Source of the DNA: an uncultured Saprospiraceae bacterium
Lineage (GTDB): Bacteria; Bacteroidota; Bacteroidia; Chitinophagales; Saprospiraceae
Direction of reading: 5' to 3'
Assembly: GCA_938003955.1 (NCBI GenBank)
Contig: CALKXE010000180.1
Location: 1-46,891, forward strand
DNA: 46,891 bases
Part shown: positions 8,541-15,564 of the stretch, piece after piece
Layout of the letters: each line of letters begins with the position of its first letter
Numbering within the stretch: position 1 is the stretch's first letter
Notes under the pieces: generated by a model
What the model saw: the letters and a program-made list of their open reading frames with translations, nothing else
What the model was told of the DNA's origin: nothing
Database searches by the model: none
Program-made: the position numbers and the translations under genes

Positions 8541-8834
8541 ATGCAACAGAGAGATATCATACAGGACCAAATCGAACAACTCGGAAGAGCATTAGGGAAG
8601 TTGATTGCTAATTTCCTAGGGGTGAAATCAGAAGGCAATTTAAGTGTGGCCATTCAAATCACGGATACTGACATGCTATCTGGCCTTGATATAGATGTTG
8701 ACCGTTTGGTACAGCTAGAAGCAAACGAATTAACGGAATATCTAGAATCAAAACATCTTACTGATTTGAATTTAGATCAACTATCAAATTATATATTTGA
8801 AATAGGATTGTATAAAAAATCTTCATACTTATAG
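8541..8834 (+). pseudogene. Truncated copy of the short helical protein gene
   Basis: The first 93 or so codons match the protein at 3767-4177 (MQQRDIIQDQIEQLGRALGK..., with GLYKKS against GLYEKS), then the frame runs into foreign sequence (SYL, stop). It is 97 residues against 136, having lost the C-terminal helix pair. The break near 8822 coincides with the start of the decayed transposase on the other strand, so insertion of that element or a later rearrangement probably removed the end. A stable shortened product is possible. Confidence 0.85.
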
Positions 8835-9204
8835 AGTAACAATTTAGAGCGAGTCCGAAGCTGCTTGGTTGTGTCTCCATTGGCATGTGTTTCGATCTCT
8901 AATCTATAGTCTTTTTTGTTTACTTTAGTATTGTTTTTCTTAGCGATTTTACTATCAATTACATACTGTAATTGGAATTTCTCTTTTGCTTTATGTTCAT
9001 CTATTATATGCTCTGTTTATAGTTGTATTCTCACGTATTGCAAAGTATCAAATGGCCATTTTAGAACATGGAATTTATCCAATATCTTTGTCGCATTTGG
9101 AAAGCACTGTCTAGCTAGCCAATCAAAGGCTTGAGCTCCATCTTTTGTTATTACCCGAACATCCATTCTTTGCTCTATATGTATGTGTTTGTTGAATATG
9201 CTGC
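8822..9204 (-). pseudogene. Decayed ISL3-like transposase remnant
   Basis: Translation of the minus strand from about 9200 to 8826 gives KDGAQAFDWLARQCFPNATK, then ILDKFHVLKWPFDTLQYVR, an in-frame TAA, and further down KQLRTRSKLLLYKYE. The catalytic-core context DKFHVxK plus a following VR, and the RTRSKxLLxK motif, are typical of ISL3-family transposases. The N-terminal zinc/HTH part and the C-terminus are missing, and no terminal inverted repeats were recognised, so this is a dead fragment. It abuts the truncated helical-protein copy on one side and the 53-bp repeat on the other. Confidence 0.75.
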
Positions 9205-9206
9205 AT

Positions 9207-9259
9207 ATCTCAATTTAGATTGTTTGGGAATAGTCAAAGGAGAATTATGGTAGTTGTAT
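9207..9259 (+). repeat. 53-bp direct repeat, copy 2
   Basis: Exact copy of 6157-6209, the end of the leucine-rich-repeat gene. It starts immediately beside the transposase remnant and has no coding context, so it looks like a displaced piece left by a rearrangement. Confidence 0.9.
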
Positions 9260-9304
9260 AAATATGAAACTATCTATAAGTTTTATTACTTATCAGTAAA
9301 GAAC

Positions 9305-9336
9305 ATGAATACGAATGAATATAAATTCGTATTCGT
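9305..9336. repeat. Inverted repeat upstream of the 9412-9636 gene
   Basis: GAATACGAAT at 9307-9316 and ATTCGTATTC at 9325-9334 are perfect complements around an 8-base spacer; the stem extends by one wobble and one A-T pair. There is no T-run after it. It lies about 75 bp before the next gene and could be an operator or the relic of an element end. Confidence 0.5.
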
Positions 9337-9411
9337 AAAAGAGCATTCTAATATTCCATTAACTTTGATTATCAGAGGCTGATGATATAGAATAAAATTA
9401 AAAATAAAATC

Positions 9412-9636
9412 ATGAAATTAAACTTACTCTCTTGCGATGCTGCAAAACCAGATAGAAGAGCAATCTCTCGTGTTATTGCCGAAATAGCGGTTGATGTTGA
9501 CGACTATACGGCCACTGAGCTCACAGCAATAATACTCGATGGTGATCCTGTTGATATAGAGTTGGGAGATGATAATACTAGCTCTGCATTTAGAGCATTG
9601 CGAAAGGTCGGTATCGACTATGAGATCATTGAGTAG
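9412..9636 (+). CDS. Small protein, possibly L7/L12 C-terminal-domain-like
   Basis: A 74-residue acidic protein without signal peptide. The pattern of an N-terminal helix (RRAISRVIAEIAV), a TATELTAIILDGDPVDIEL helix-strand segment, and a final AFRALRKVGIDYEIIE helix-strand resembles the alpha/beta C-terminal domain of ribosomal protein L7/L12, where the ending is typically a Lys/Ala helix followed by a G-x-x-x-E-hydrophobic strand. This likeness is by eye only and no function follows from it. The ATG is preceded by an A-rich stretch. It stands alone between the scar region and another small gene. Confidence 0.6.
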   Translation: MKLNLLSCDAAKPDRRAISRVIAEIAVDVDDYTATELTAIILDGDPVDIELGDDNTSSAFRALRKVGIDYEIIE

Positions 9637-9767
9637 ATTTGATGTTTCCTGTGCTTATAGATAAGACAAGTAGGAATATCTGAAATTGAAGTAATTTTTT
9701 TATTTCAAAATGGTTTAGTCAAACGAGACCTCTATTTCTAGAAAAAAGAATCAATTATAATTATCTA

Positions 9768-9989
9768 ATGGATATAGCTATCAGCCGAAAGATTATTCAA
9801 ATTTGTGATGATAAAATTGCAAAAAAAGGTAATAATGTAGGCCTTTCGTTTTATGCCTTTTTTGCCAATAGAAACGATAATCCAAAACTGTTGATGCAAG
9901 TCGCTGAATGGTGGATTAAGAAACATAAGCTCGATCACTTTGAAAAAGCGGTTAAGGTTAAAGCGATTTTACTGAAGGAATTATTATAA
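9768..9989 (+). CDS. Small conserved helical protein of unknown function
   Basis: A 73-residue basic, helical protein. Notable features are the N-terminal helix ISRKIIQICDDKIAKKG, the aromatic stretch VGLSFYAFFANRNDNPKLL and the tail AEWWIKKHKLDHFEKAVKVK. The composition and dense aromatic core suggest a real folded protein. It recalls short proteins listed as DUF6500, but I cannot confirm this from sequence alone. No signal peptide or membrane segment is present. It is 51 bp upstream of the next gene on the same strand. Confidence 0.65.
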   Translation: MDIAISRKIIQICDDKIAKKGNNVGLSFYAFFANRNDNPKLLMQVAEWWIKKHKLDHFEKAVKVKAILLKELL

Positions 9990-10040
9990 TCGGCAATAAA
10001 TAATAATTGTCTATATATTGAACTGCCAAATAAGTATATT

Positions 10041-10652
10041 ATGGGATTCAACCTATCTGGGTTAGCAATAAATAAGAATTATGAAAGTGATTTTGATGCT
10101 TTGCAAAAGCAACTTGGTTGGCATCTAGAAAAACAATCAGATATTAACTTTGAAACAGCATCTTCGAATTGGACAGAAGATGGGATCTGTGATGTTTATT
10201 TCACTGAAAGCGGCACTTTGATATTCATGAGTATGGATATGTGCGCAGAATCTTGGGTTTTAAAGAATGAGAATACATTCACTTTTGCATTGTCAGAGAC
10301 ATCGATGGCTTTTAGTCTTAATTACTGTGAAAATGGTGCATTGGAACGATCTATCATGGAAGTGGAGGGTGATAGATTGCAAGATGAAGGTGAAAGGCTT
10401 ATGGTGGAGGATAAATCTGAGGATACCTCTGAAATCATCTGGAATCAAATTGAAGAAGTTATTGGGAAGCGTTTTTGGGATATTCGACCCGATGAGAAAG
10501 CTGTAAGATATTTATTTGGTAAAGCAAAAACGGCAGAGTTAAGTGCGCAGGTTCCAGCTCCTGTAAAGAAAGAAGTGAAAACTCAAACCATTCCTACAGG
10601 AATACAGGAAGAAATTACAGTAACTAAGAATTGGTGGGAGTTTTGGAAGTAA
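10041..10652 (+). CDS. Protein of unknown function, 203 residues
   Basis: A soluble acidic protein without signal peptide. The N-terminus (MGFNLSGLAINKNYESDF) resembles small Bacteroidota proteins in which a conserved domain of roughly 150 residues is followed by a Pro/Lys/Thr linker (about 170-190) and a short aromatic end NWWEFWK. The tail looks like a peptide-like docking segment. I do not recognise a family and see no catalytic motif. It is 40 bp upstream of the outer-membrane protein gene, so co-transcription is possible. Confidence 0.7.
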   Translation: MGFNLSGLAINKNYESDFDALQKQLGWHLEKQSDINFETASSNWTEDGICDVYFTESGTLIFMSMDMCAESWVLKNENTFTFALSETSMAFSLNYCENGALERSIMEVEGDRLQDEGERLMVEDKSEDTSEIIWNQIEEVIGKRFWDIRPDEKAVRYLFGKAKTAELSAQVPAPVKKEVKTQTIPTGIQEEITVTKNWWEFWK

Positions 10653-10692
10653 ATAAGTGTAATTCGATTGCTAATTTATATACACTGACCCA

Positions 10693-11511
10693 ATGAAAAA
10701 ATTCTTAGTTTTATTTCTGATTCTTCTATTTATACTACCTGCCAGCGCGCAGTCTGAAGATCAATTACAGACAAAAGGCAATAAGAAAAGTATATACGTC
10801 TACTGGGGATGGAATTGGGATAACTTCAGTAAATCAGATATTAATTTTAAGGGTGCAGACTATGAATTTACACTAAAGAACGTAGTCGCCGATGATAAGC
10901 AAGCAAGTTTCGACCTAGAGACTTATTTCCATCCAGTTAAATTTACAATTCCGCAATACAATTTTCGAATAGGGTACTATTTCAAAAAGAACTGGGATAT
11001 TTCCTTTGGAGTAGACCATATGAAATATGTAGTACGTCAGAATCAAGAGGTAGACGTATCGGGATTTATCAGTAATAGTGAAACTATATATGATGGAGTG
11101 TATAGCGATGATAAGATTATTATTGAACCAAGTTTTTTAATATTAGAACACACCGACGGACTCAATTATGTAAATTTCGAATTAAGACATACTGACAAAG
11201 TTATTACGGGGAAGACAGTTTCTGTAAGTCTCAAAGAAGGCTTTGGAATAGGAGCAGTTATACCCAGGACAAACGCCACGATATTAGGAAACGAGAGGCA
11301 TGATAAATTTCATTTAGCGGGCTATGGACTTGGGGCAATGTTTGGAGTGAATATCACTTTTTTTGACAAATTCTTTATTCAATCCGAAGCGAAAGGAGGA
11401 TTCATAGGGTTACCAGATGTAAGAACCACTAATTCCAAAATCGATAGAGCAAGTCAAAATTTCTTTTATTCACAGTATAATATTGTATTTGGGGTGTTTT
11501 TTAGACTTTGA
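10693..11511 (+). CDS. Outer-membrane beta-barrel protein
   Basis: A 272-residue exported protein. A clear signal peptide (MKKFLVLFLILLFILPASAQ) is followed by amphipathic beta-strand-like segments such as YNFRIGYYFKKNWDISFGVDH and FFIQSEAKGGFIGLP, and it ends YNIVFGVFFRL with a terminal hydrophobic pair, as expected for barrel assembly. About 10-12 strands seem possible. The function (channel, anchor or enzyme) cannot be told. It follows the 203-residue gene by 40 bp. Confidence 0.8.
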   Translation: MKKFLVLFLILLFILPASAQSEDQLQTKGNKKSIYVYWGWNWDNFSKSDINFKGADYEFTLKNVVADDKQASFDLETYFHPVKFTIPQYNFRIGYYFKKNWDISFGVDHMKYVVRQNQEVDVSGFISNSETIYDGVYSDDKIIIEPSFLILEHTDGLNYVNFELRHTDKVITGKTVSVSLKEGFGIGAVIPRTNATILGNERHDKFHLAGYGLGAMFGVNITFFDKFFIQSEAKGGFIGLPDVRTTNSKIDRASQNFFYSQYNIVFGVFFRL

Positions 11512-11519
11512 TTGTTATC

Positions 11520-11535
11520 TTTTGTTTAAACAAAA
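11520..11535. promoter_or_regulatory. Perfect 16-bp palindrome between two exported-protein genes
   Basis: TTTTGTTTAAACAAAA lies 8 bp after the stop of the barrel gene and 29 bp before the next ATG. A perfect palindrome of this length could bind a dimeric regulator. It lacks a GC stem, so it is a poor terminator. Confidence 0.4.
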
Positions 11536-11564
11536 TCATTATTGATTAGACCAAAAAATAATAT

Positions 11565-12278
11565 ATGAAATACATATTTATTGTTTTTTTTCTTTTAACA
11601 GCCGTTTGCGTTGATTGTCAAGATATAATATCGATGATCAAGGAAAAGAAGGTGTTAGGGATGAAAAGTCATAGAATTGTTCAAGATTTCCTTCCAAATA
11701 GAACTTTTGAAAGAAATACGGGACAATTGGTGTCTGAAAAAGAATTTCTAGATTTTAAGAAGTTGAATCCAGACTGTTTGTTAGAAAAGGAATATGATAA
11801 ATATGGAATTGAATCAAAAATATACATAGACTTAGTTGATCCATTGTGGTACCTTAGAGAGTTTAATTCAATGAATATAAATATTGGTGATCAATTTCCG
11901 CCGTTTAGTTTAGTTAGCATTGATGGTGATACTTTAGACTCAGAATTAATCGAAGAAAATTACACTCTTTTTTATGTCTATCGATCTATATATCAAGATA
12001 AATTTCCATATGATACACATAAAAGTATAAATAAGATAATAAATGCATCAGGTAAATTAGTAAAAAAAATCGTGATGTTTACTCATGAAGATGCACTATT
12101 AATAAAACGAATTGATCTGACTAATTTGAACTGTGATATTGTATTGGATATCGCTAATTACTACAATAAGTTACATTTGAGAACTTCGCCAGTTTGTTTC
12201 TTGATTGATAGTAATGGTAAGGTGAAATTTAAATTTGAAAGAGGAAAATATTATGGATTATCTGAAATGTTGAGATAA
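11565..12278 (+). CDS. Exported thioredoxin-fold protein lacking a CxxC site
   Basis: A 237-residue protein with a signal peptide (MKYIFIVFFLLTAVCVDCQ; a Cys at the end of the hydrophobic stretch leaves lipoprotein status open). The C-terminal half looks like the AhpC/TSA/redoxin fold: NIGDQFPPFSLVSIDGDTL entry strand, a TLFYVYRS strand, and the TSPVCFLIDSNGKVKFKFE segment carrying the cis-proline. At the usual active-site position there is YRSIYQDKFP, with no CxxC, so disulfide exchange by the standard mechanism is unlikely. It may be a structural or binding relative of TlpA-like proteins. It converges on the M19 dipeptidase gene with a 55-bp gap. Confidence 0.65.
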   Translation: MKYIFIVFFLLTAVCVDCQDIISMIKEKKVLGMKSHRIVQDFLPNRTFERNTGQLVSEKEFLDFKKLNPDCLLEKEYDKYGIESKIYIDLVDPLWYLREFNSMNINIGDQFPPFSLVSIDGDTLDSELIEENYTLFYVYRSIYQDKFPYDTHKSINKIINASGKLVKKIVMFTHEDALLIKRIDLTNLNCDIVLDIANYYNKLHLRTSPVCFLIDSNGKVKFKFERGKYYGLSEMLR

Positions 12279-12333
12279 TAACTTACTTGATTTCTAACGA
12301 TCTTAATAATAACATTTTCTTGAAATTTGTTGA

Positions 12334-13566
12334 CTAAATCCCAGCCTTCTCAACGGCATTCCAAACCCTGAACAGATTCTTATAACATATCTTAGCAATA
12401 TCGTCTTCAGAGTACCCCCTTTTAAGCAATTCTTCCAAGAGATTTGGATAATCTGACACATCTTTGAGGCCGGTAGGCAGACTGTCACCCACACCATCAT
12501 AATCAGAGCCAAAGCCAACATGATCTATTCCAGCGAGTTTGACTATATGATCTATATGGTCTGCTACTTTTTGGACATCACTATAGATGTTTGGATATTC
12601 TTTTTCGAACTTTTTTATGATTGATTTTCCTTCCTCACTATCTCCTGTTGTATTTTTGTCATCGAGAAGTTTACGAAGTGCATCTCTTCTTTTATCTCGT
12701 TCAATTTTAATATTTCCATCTATAAAAGTTGAGCCAAAATTAACCATAATAACACCTCCATTTCTGCCCATTTCAGTGATCATGTCATCCGCCATGTTCC
12801 GCTCAAAATCTGGCACATATTTACGTACCGAAGAGTGAGAAGCAATAACTGGCAAAGTGGTAATCTTCATAACATCCCAAAATGTGCTATCAGAAACATG
12901 AGAAATATCTACCATAATGCCAACACGATTCATCTCTTTGACTACATCTTCCCCAAATGGACTGAGTCCATTCCATGTTCTGATCGTATCATAAGAAGAA
13001 TCACAGATTAAATTTACTTTTGAGTGCGTCAGCGTAATATAAGAAATGCCTCTTTTATTGAAATATGCCACATTTGCAAGGTCATTTTCTAGTCCTGAGC
13101 CATTTTCCATTCCCATCGGTAGGGCAACTTTCCCTTCTGCAAAAGCCTTCTCTACATCCTGAGGATTATGTGCAATCATGAATTTGTCATCATTCTCTTT
13201 TGCTATATATTCTATCATATTGATGAGCGTATCCGCTAGCGCTTTTGATTCACCAGTTTCTTTTTGTTTACTTGCTGGAAGATATATTGACATAAATGGA
13301 GCATCCAATCCTCCTTGTCTAGCCCTTACAAAATCAAAATCACCTTTCTCGGATTGCACTGGGATTCCAACATACTCTTTCTCCAATCTAAAGTTCTTTA
13401 CTTTAAGTCGATAGGGCAGGTCAACATGACCATCTACAATGATATATTTTTGTGCGAGTAAGTTTGCTTTGACGGATAATGATGGAGCCTCTACTTGAAT
13501 ACCTTTTTTTGTAGAACAACTGGAAAGTATTAGTAAAAAAGAAAAAGATAGAATTACGAATCTCAT
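12334..13566 (-). CDS. Membrane dipeptidase, peptidase family M19, lipoprotein
   Basis: A 410-residue zinc dipeptidase of the renal-dipeptidase family. The N-terminus (MRFVILSFSFLLILSSC) has a lipobox with Cys17, so it should be a lipoprotein in the cell envelope. Metal-site motifs are all visible: DGHVDLP (His47, Asp49), MENGSG (Glu154), DISHVS (His223), ASHSS (His244) and GSDYDG near residue 360. Enzymes of this family cleave dipeptides, some including D-residues. It lies 66 bp downstream of the TonB-C-domain gene on the same strand. Length is typical. Confidence 0.95.
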   Translation of the reverse strand: MRFVILSFSFLLILSSCSTKKGIQVEAPSLSVKANLLAQKYIIVDGHVDLPYRLKVKNFRLEKEYVGIPVQSEKGDFDFVRARQGGLDAPFMSIYLPASKQKETGESKALADTLINMIEYIAKENDDKFMIAHNPQDVEKAFAEGKVALPMGMENGSGLENDLANVAYFNKRGISYITLTHSKVNLICDSSYDTIRTWNGLSPFGEDVVKEMNRVGIMVDISHVSDSTFWDVMKITTLPVIASHSSVRKYVPDFERNMADDMITEMGRNGGVIMVNFGSTFIDGNIKIERDKRRDALRKLLDDKNTTGDSEEGKSIIKKFEKEYPNIYSDVQKVADHIDHIVKLAGIDHVGFGSDYDGVGDSLPTGLKDVSDYPNLLEELLKRGYSEDDIAKICYKNLFRVWNAVEKAGI

Positions 13567-13632
13567 ATTAGATAGATCTAGATTTATTGAATACTATGCG
13601 ACTCAAGATAATTAAAATCTATTATTAATACT

Positions 13633-14115
13633 TTAATATTTTATCGTGTAGCTGTATCCGCTTGTCTTCGGTTTTTTCTCTGTTGTTTTAGGAGAAGAGG
13701 GAGTAACGGAATAAACAAATTTGTTTACTTTTTTAGAAACGCTTTTGGCTTTCAGTATTGTTTTTTTTGGCGTTTCTACTACCTTTTTCTTAGGCAGTCG
13801 AAAGTTTATTCTAATTGATTTATTAAACTTGATACGCAGTTTTCTAGGGTTCTTACCAACGTAGAATTTGAGTTTTGAGACAATACGCTGTGCTTCTTCA
13901 TCACATCCATGACCCAAATGACTGAGTACTCGAGATGATACTACAGACCCTTTATAGTCGACTTCGTATTTAAGATAGACTGTCCCTTCGATTTTCTTTG
14001 CGAGAGCCGATTCTGGATATTTCATTTCTTTGGCTATGAATTCTCTCATTGCCTTTAACCCGCCGATGTAAGACGGTTTTTTTACGAAATGTTTGTCGCT
14101 CGCTTTTTTCTTCAT
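13633..14115 (-). CDS. TonB C-terminal-domain protein lacking a membrane anchor
   Basis: A 160-residue, strongly basic protein. Residues about 14-88 match the TonB C-terminal domain as found in Bacteroidota: YIGGLKAMREFIAKEMKYP, GTVYLKYEVDYKGSV and GCDEEAQRIVSKLKF. Family members normally have an N-terminal membrane helix and periplasmic linker, both absent; instead the domain is at the N-terminus and a Lys/Thr/Ser/Pro-rich tail of 60 residues follows. No signal peptide is seen, so its compartment is unclear. It sits 41 bp after the PorP/SprF-like gene on the same strand, so the two are probably co-transcribed. Confidence 0.8.
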   Translation of the reverse strand: MKKKASDKHFVKKPSYIGGLKAMREFIAKEMKYPESALAKKIEGTVYLKYEVDYKGSVVSSRVLSHLGHGCDEEAQRIVSKLKFYVGKNPRKLRIKFNKSIRINFRLPKKKVVETPKKTILKAKSVSKKVNKFVYSVTPSSPKTTEKKPKTSGYSYTIKY

Positions 14116-14156
14116 GGATGTAGACTATCGTCGTTATAGTCTATAAAGATACTAAA

Positions 14157-15095
14157 TCAATCACAGAATCTATACCCTAATCCGAATTCTAGACTTGGAC
14201 TTGCAACCGTAGCGACATTGGCTTTTGTATTTAAATCATATGAAAAGATAGCGGAGATTTTTCTTATTTCTACTCCTAGATTGGCCGTGATTACTTTATT
14301 ATTTGCATAACTAGCACCTACTATTATGCCGTTTGATTTATTGCTAAGAAGGAACTTAAAGTTACTAATCAGAGAGATTAATCTATTACTTTGAACACTG
14401 AAAAATCGGACTTGTGGCTGCCAATATAAATTGTCTAAAGCTTTAGTACTACCCATAGCTGATATGATTAATGCAGATGTAAGCGGAACTGGATCTCTTC
14501 CTAAAAAAGAGACATTAGGTTGATTTACATCCTTGATTGCTATTCCAGTTTTCACGTATTCATTTTCGCTTTTTATCAATGAATATGATAATCCAATTTC
14601 AATTTCTGGATAGAAGAAGTTACTATTAATTGACTCACCCGGTAGATCAGGATCGAAACCATTAGGCCCTATTTGACTAGGCCATCGCAAGTGATCTTGG
14701 TCAGTCTTTAAATTTGATAATGCGAAACCTATGCCTACTGATAGGTACTGCTTTACTCCATTTTTATTTGAAACTTGTCTATTGTAAGAGGTCAAAAAAT
14801 TAAAAGACCTATCATCGTAGAATTCACTGTTAAACGTCATGATACGTCCTCCAATGCCAATGTAATCACCATTTTTGAGTTTTATAGGTTGGTCGTATGA
14901 TAGATATCCATAGTTGAGAGTCGAGATGTACTGTCTGAAACTCTTATACGAAGTTTGCAACCTAGGACCACAGTTACTACCCGTGAAACTAACATTGTTG
15001 TACACTTGATTTTGGTCAATATTCGAGAAGTATCTATACTGTCCAAATGCAGGAATACTACATAGAATGCATAATACTAAAAGTAGATTTTTCAT
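14157..15095 (-). CDS. PorP/SprF-family type IX secretion outer-membrane protein
   Basis: A 312-residue outer-membrane barrel with a signal peptide (MKNLLLVLCILCSIPAFGQ). The features fit the PorP/SprF family: a conserved start after the signal (SNIDQNQVYNNVSFTG in the position of the usual FNPA segment), repeated amphipathic strands, LSVGIGFALSNLKTD, the FDPDLPG segment and NFFYPEIEIGLSYS, and an ending LEFGLGYRF. Family knowledge: SprF is needed to export the adhesin SprB in Flavobacterium johnsoniae, and related proteins tether or assist T9SS cargo, especially type-B sorting domains. The window also holds a giant SprB-repeat protein, making a functional link attractive but unproven. Likely first gene of a unit with the TonB-C-domain gene and perhaps the dipeptidase. 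Confidence 0.8.
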   Translation of the reverse strand: MKNLLLVLCILCSIPAFGQYRYFSNIDQNQVYNNVSFTGSNCGPRLQTSYKSFRQYISTLNYGYLSYDQPIKLKNGDYIGIGGRIMTFNSEFYDDRSFNFLTSYNRQVSNKNGVKQYLSVGIGFALSNLKTDQDHLRWPSQIGPNGFDPDLPGESINSNFFYPEIEIGLSYSLIKSENEYVKTGIAIKDVNQPNVSFLGRDPVPLTSALIISAMGSTKALDNLYWQPQVRFFSVQSNRLISLISNFKFLLSNKSNGIIVGASYANNKVITANLGVEIRKISAIFSYDLNTKANVATVASPSLEFGLGYRFCD

Positions 15096-15564
15096 AGTGA
15101 TAGTTCGTGTTGTTTGGTCTAAGTATCTTCTAGAAAGAGTAAACGTTGCAAAGGGTTATATATTTTTAACTTTTGCTCCGATCATATTACAATAACGGAA
15201 AAATAACTGTTTTTGTGATCAAACGAATCAAATACTTATACCATTTGAGTTTGATAATGCCGTATAAGATTTAGGAATTATTCGAGGAGAGTCGAGGTGT
15301 AAGAGTGGCTTTTTTGTAAAGAAAACGCGCGTTGAAAACGTAGATGTAGCATTAGCTACAGCGGGTATTTTTAACGATGGATATCATCGAATAAAGCTAA
15401 ATATATGCGGCGATGGTTCATCTTTTACAAGAGATGGCTTACGAAGTAAACACTCGATCTGGAAGAAACAGTGAATTATGAACTCAATTGGTATTAAATG
15501 TAATAATATCACTCAATAGCATCGAGAAAATAATTGTCTAACATTAGCAACCCAACATTTAAGA
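15096..15564. other. Non-coding stretch with a possible short gene remnant
   Basis: No intact gene is seen. On the plus strand a frame with no ATG stays open from about 15268 to a TGA at 15472-15474 and encodes a protein-like string (VENVDVALATAGIFNDGYHR, then ICGDGSSFTRDG). It may be a fragment of a lost gene; I do not recognise the family. The rest is AT-rich spacer upstream of the PorP/SprF-like gene. Confidence 0.4.

Noticed and set aside
8916-9134. 72-codon plus-strand frame in the scar region
   Set aside because: It lies over the transposase remnant on the other strand, whose translation carries recognisable motifs.
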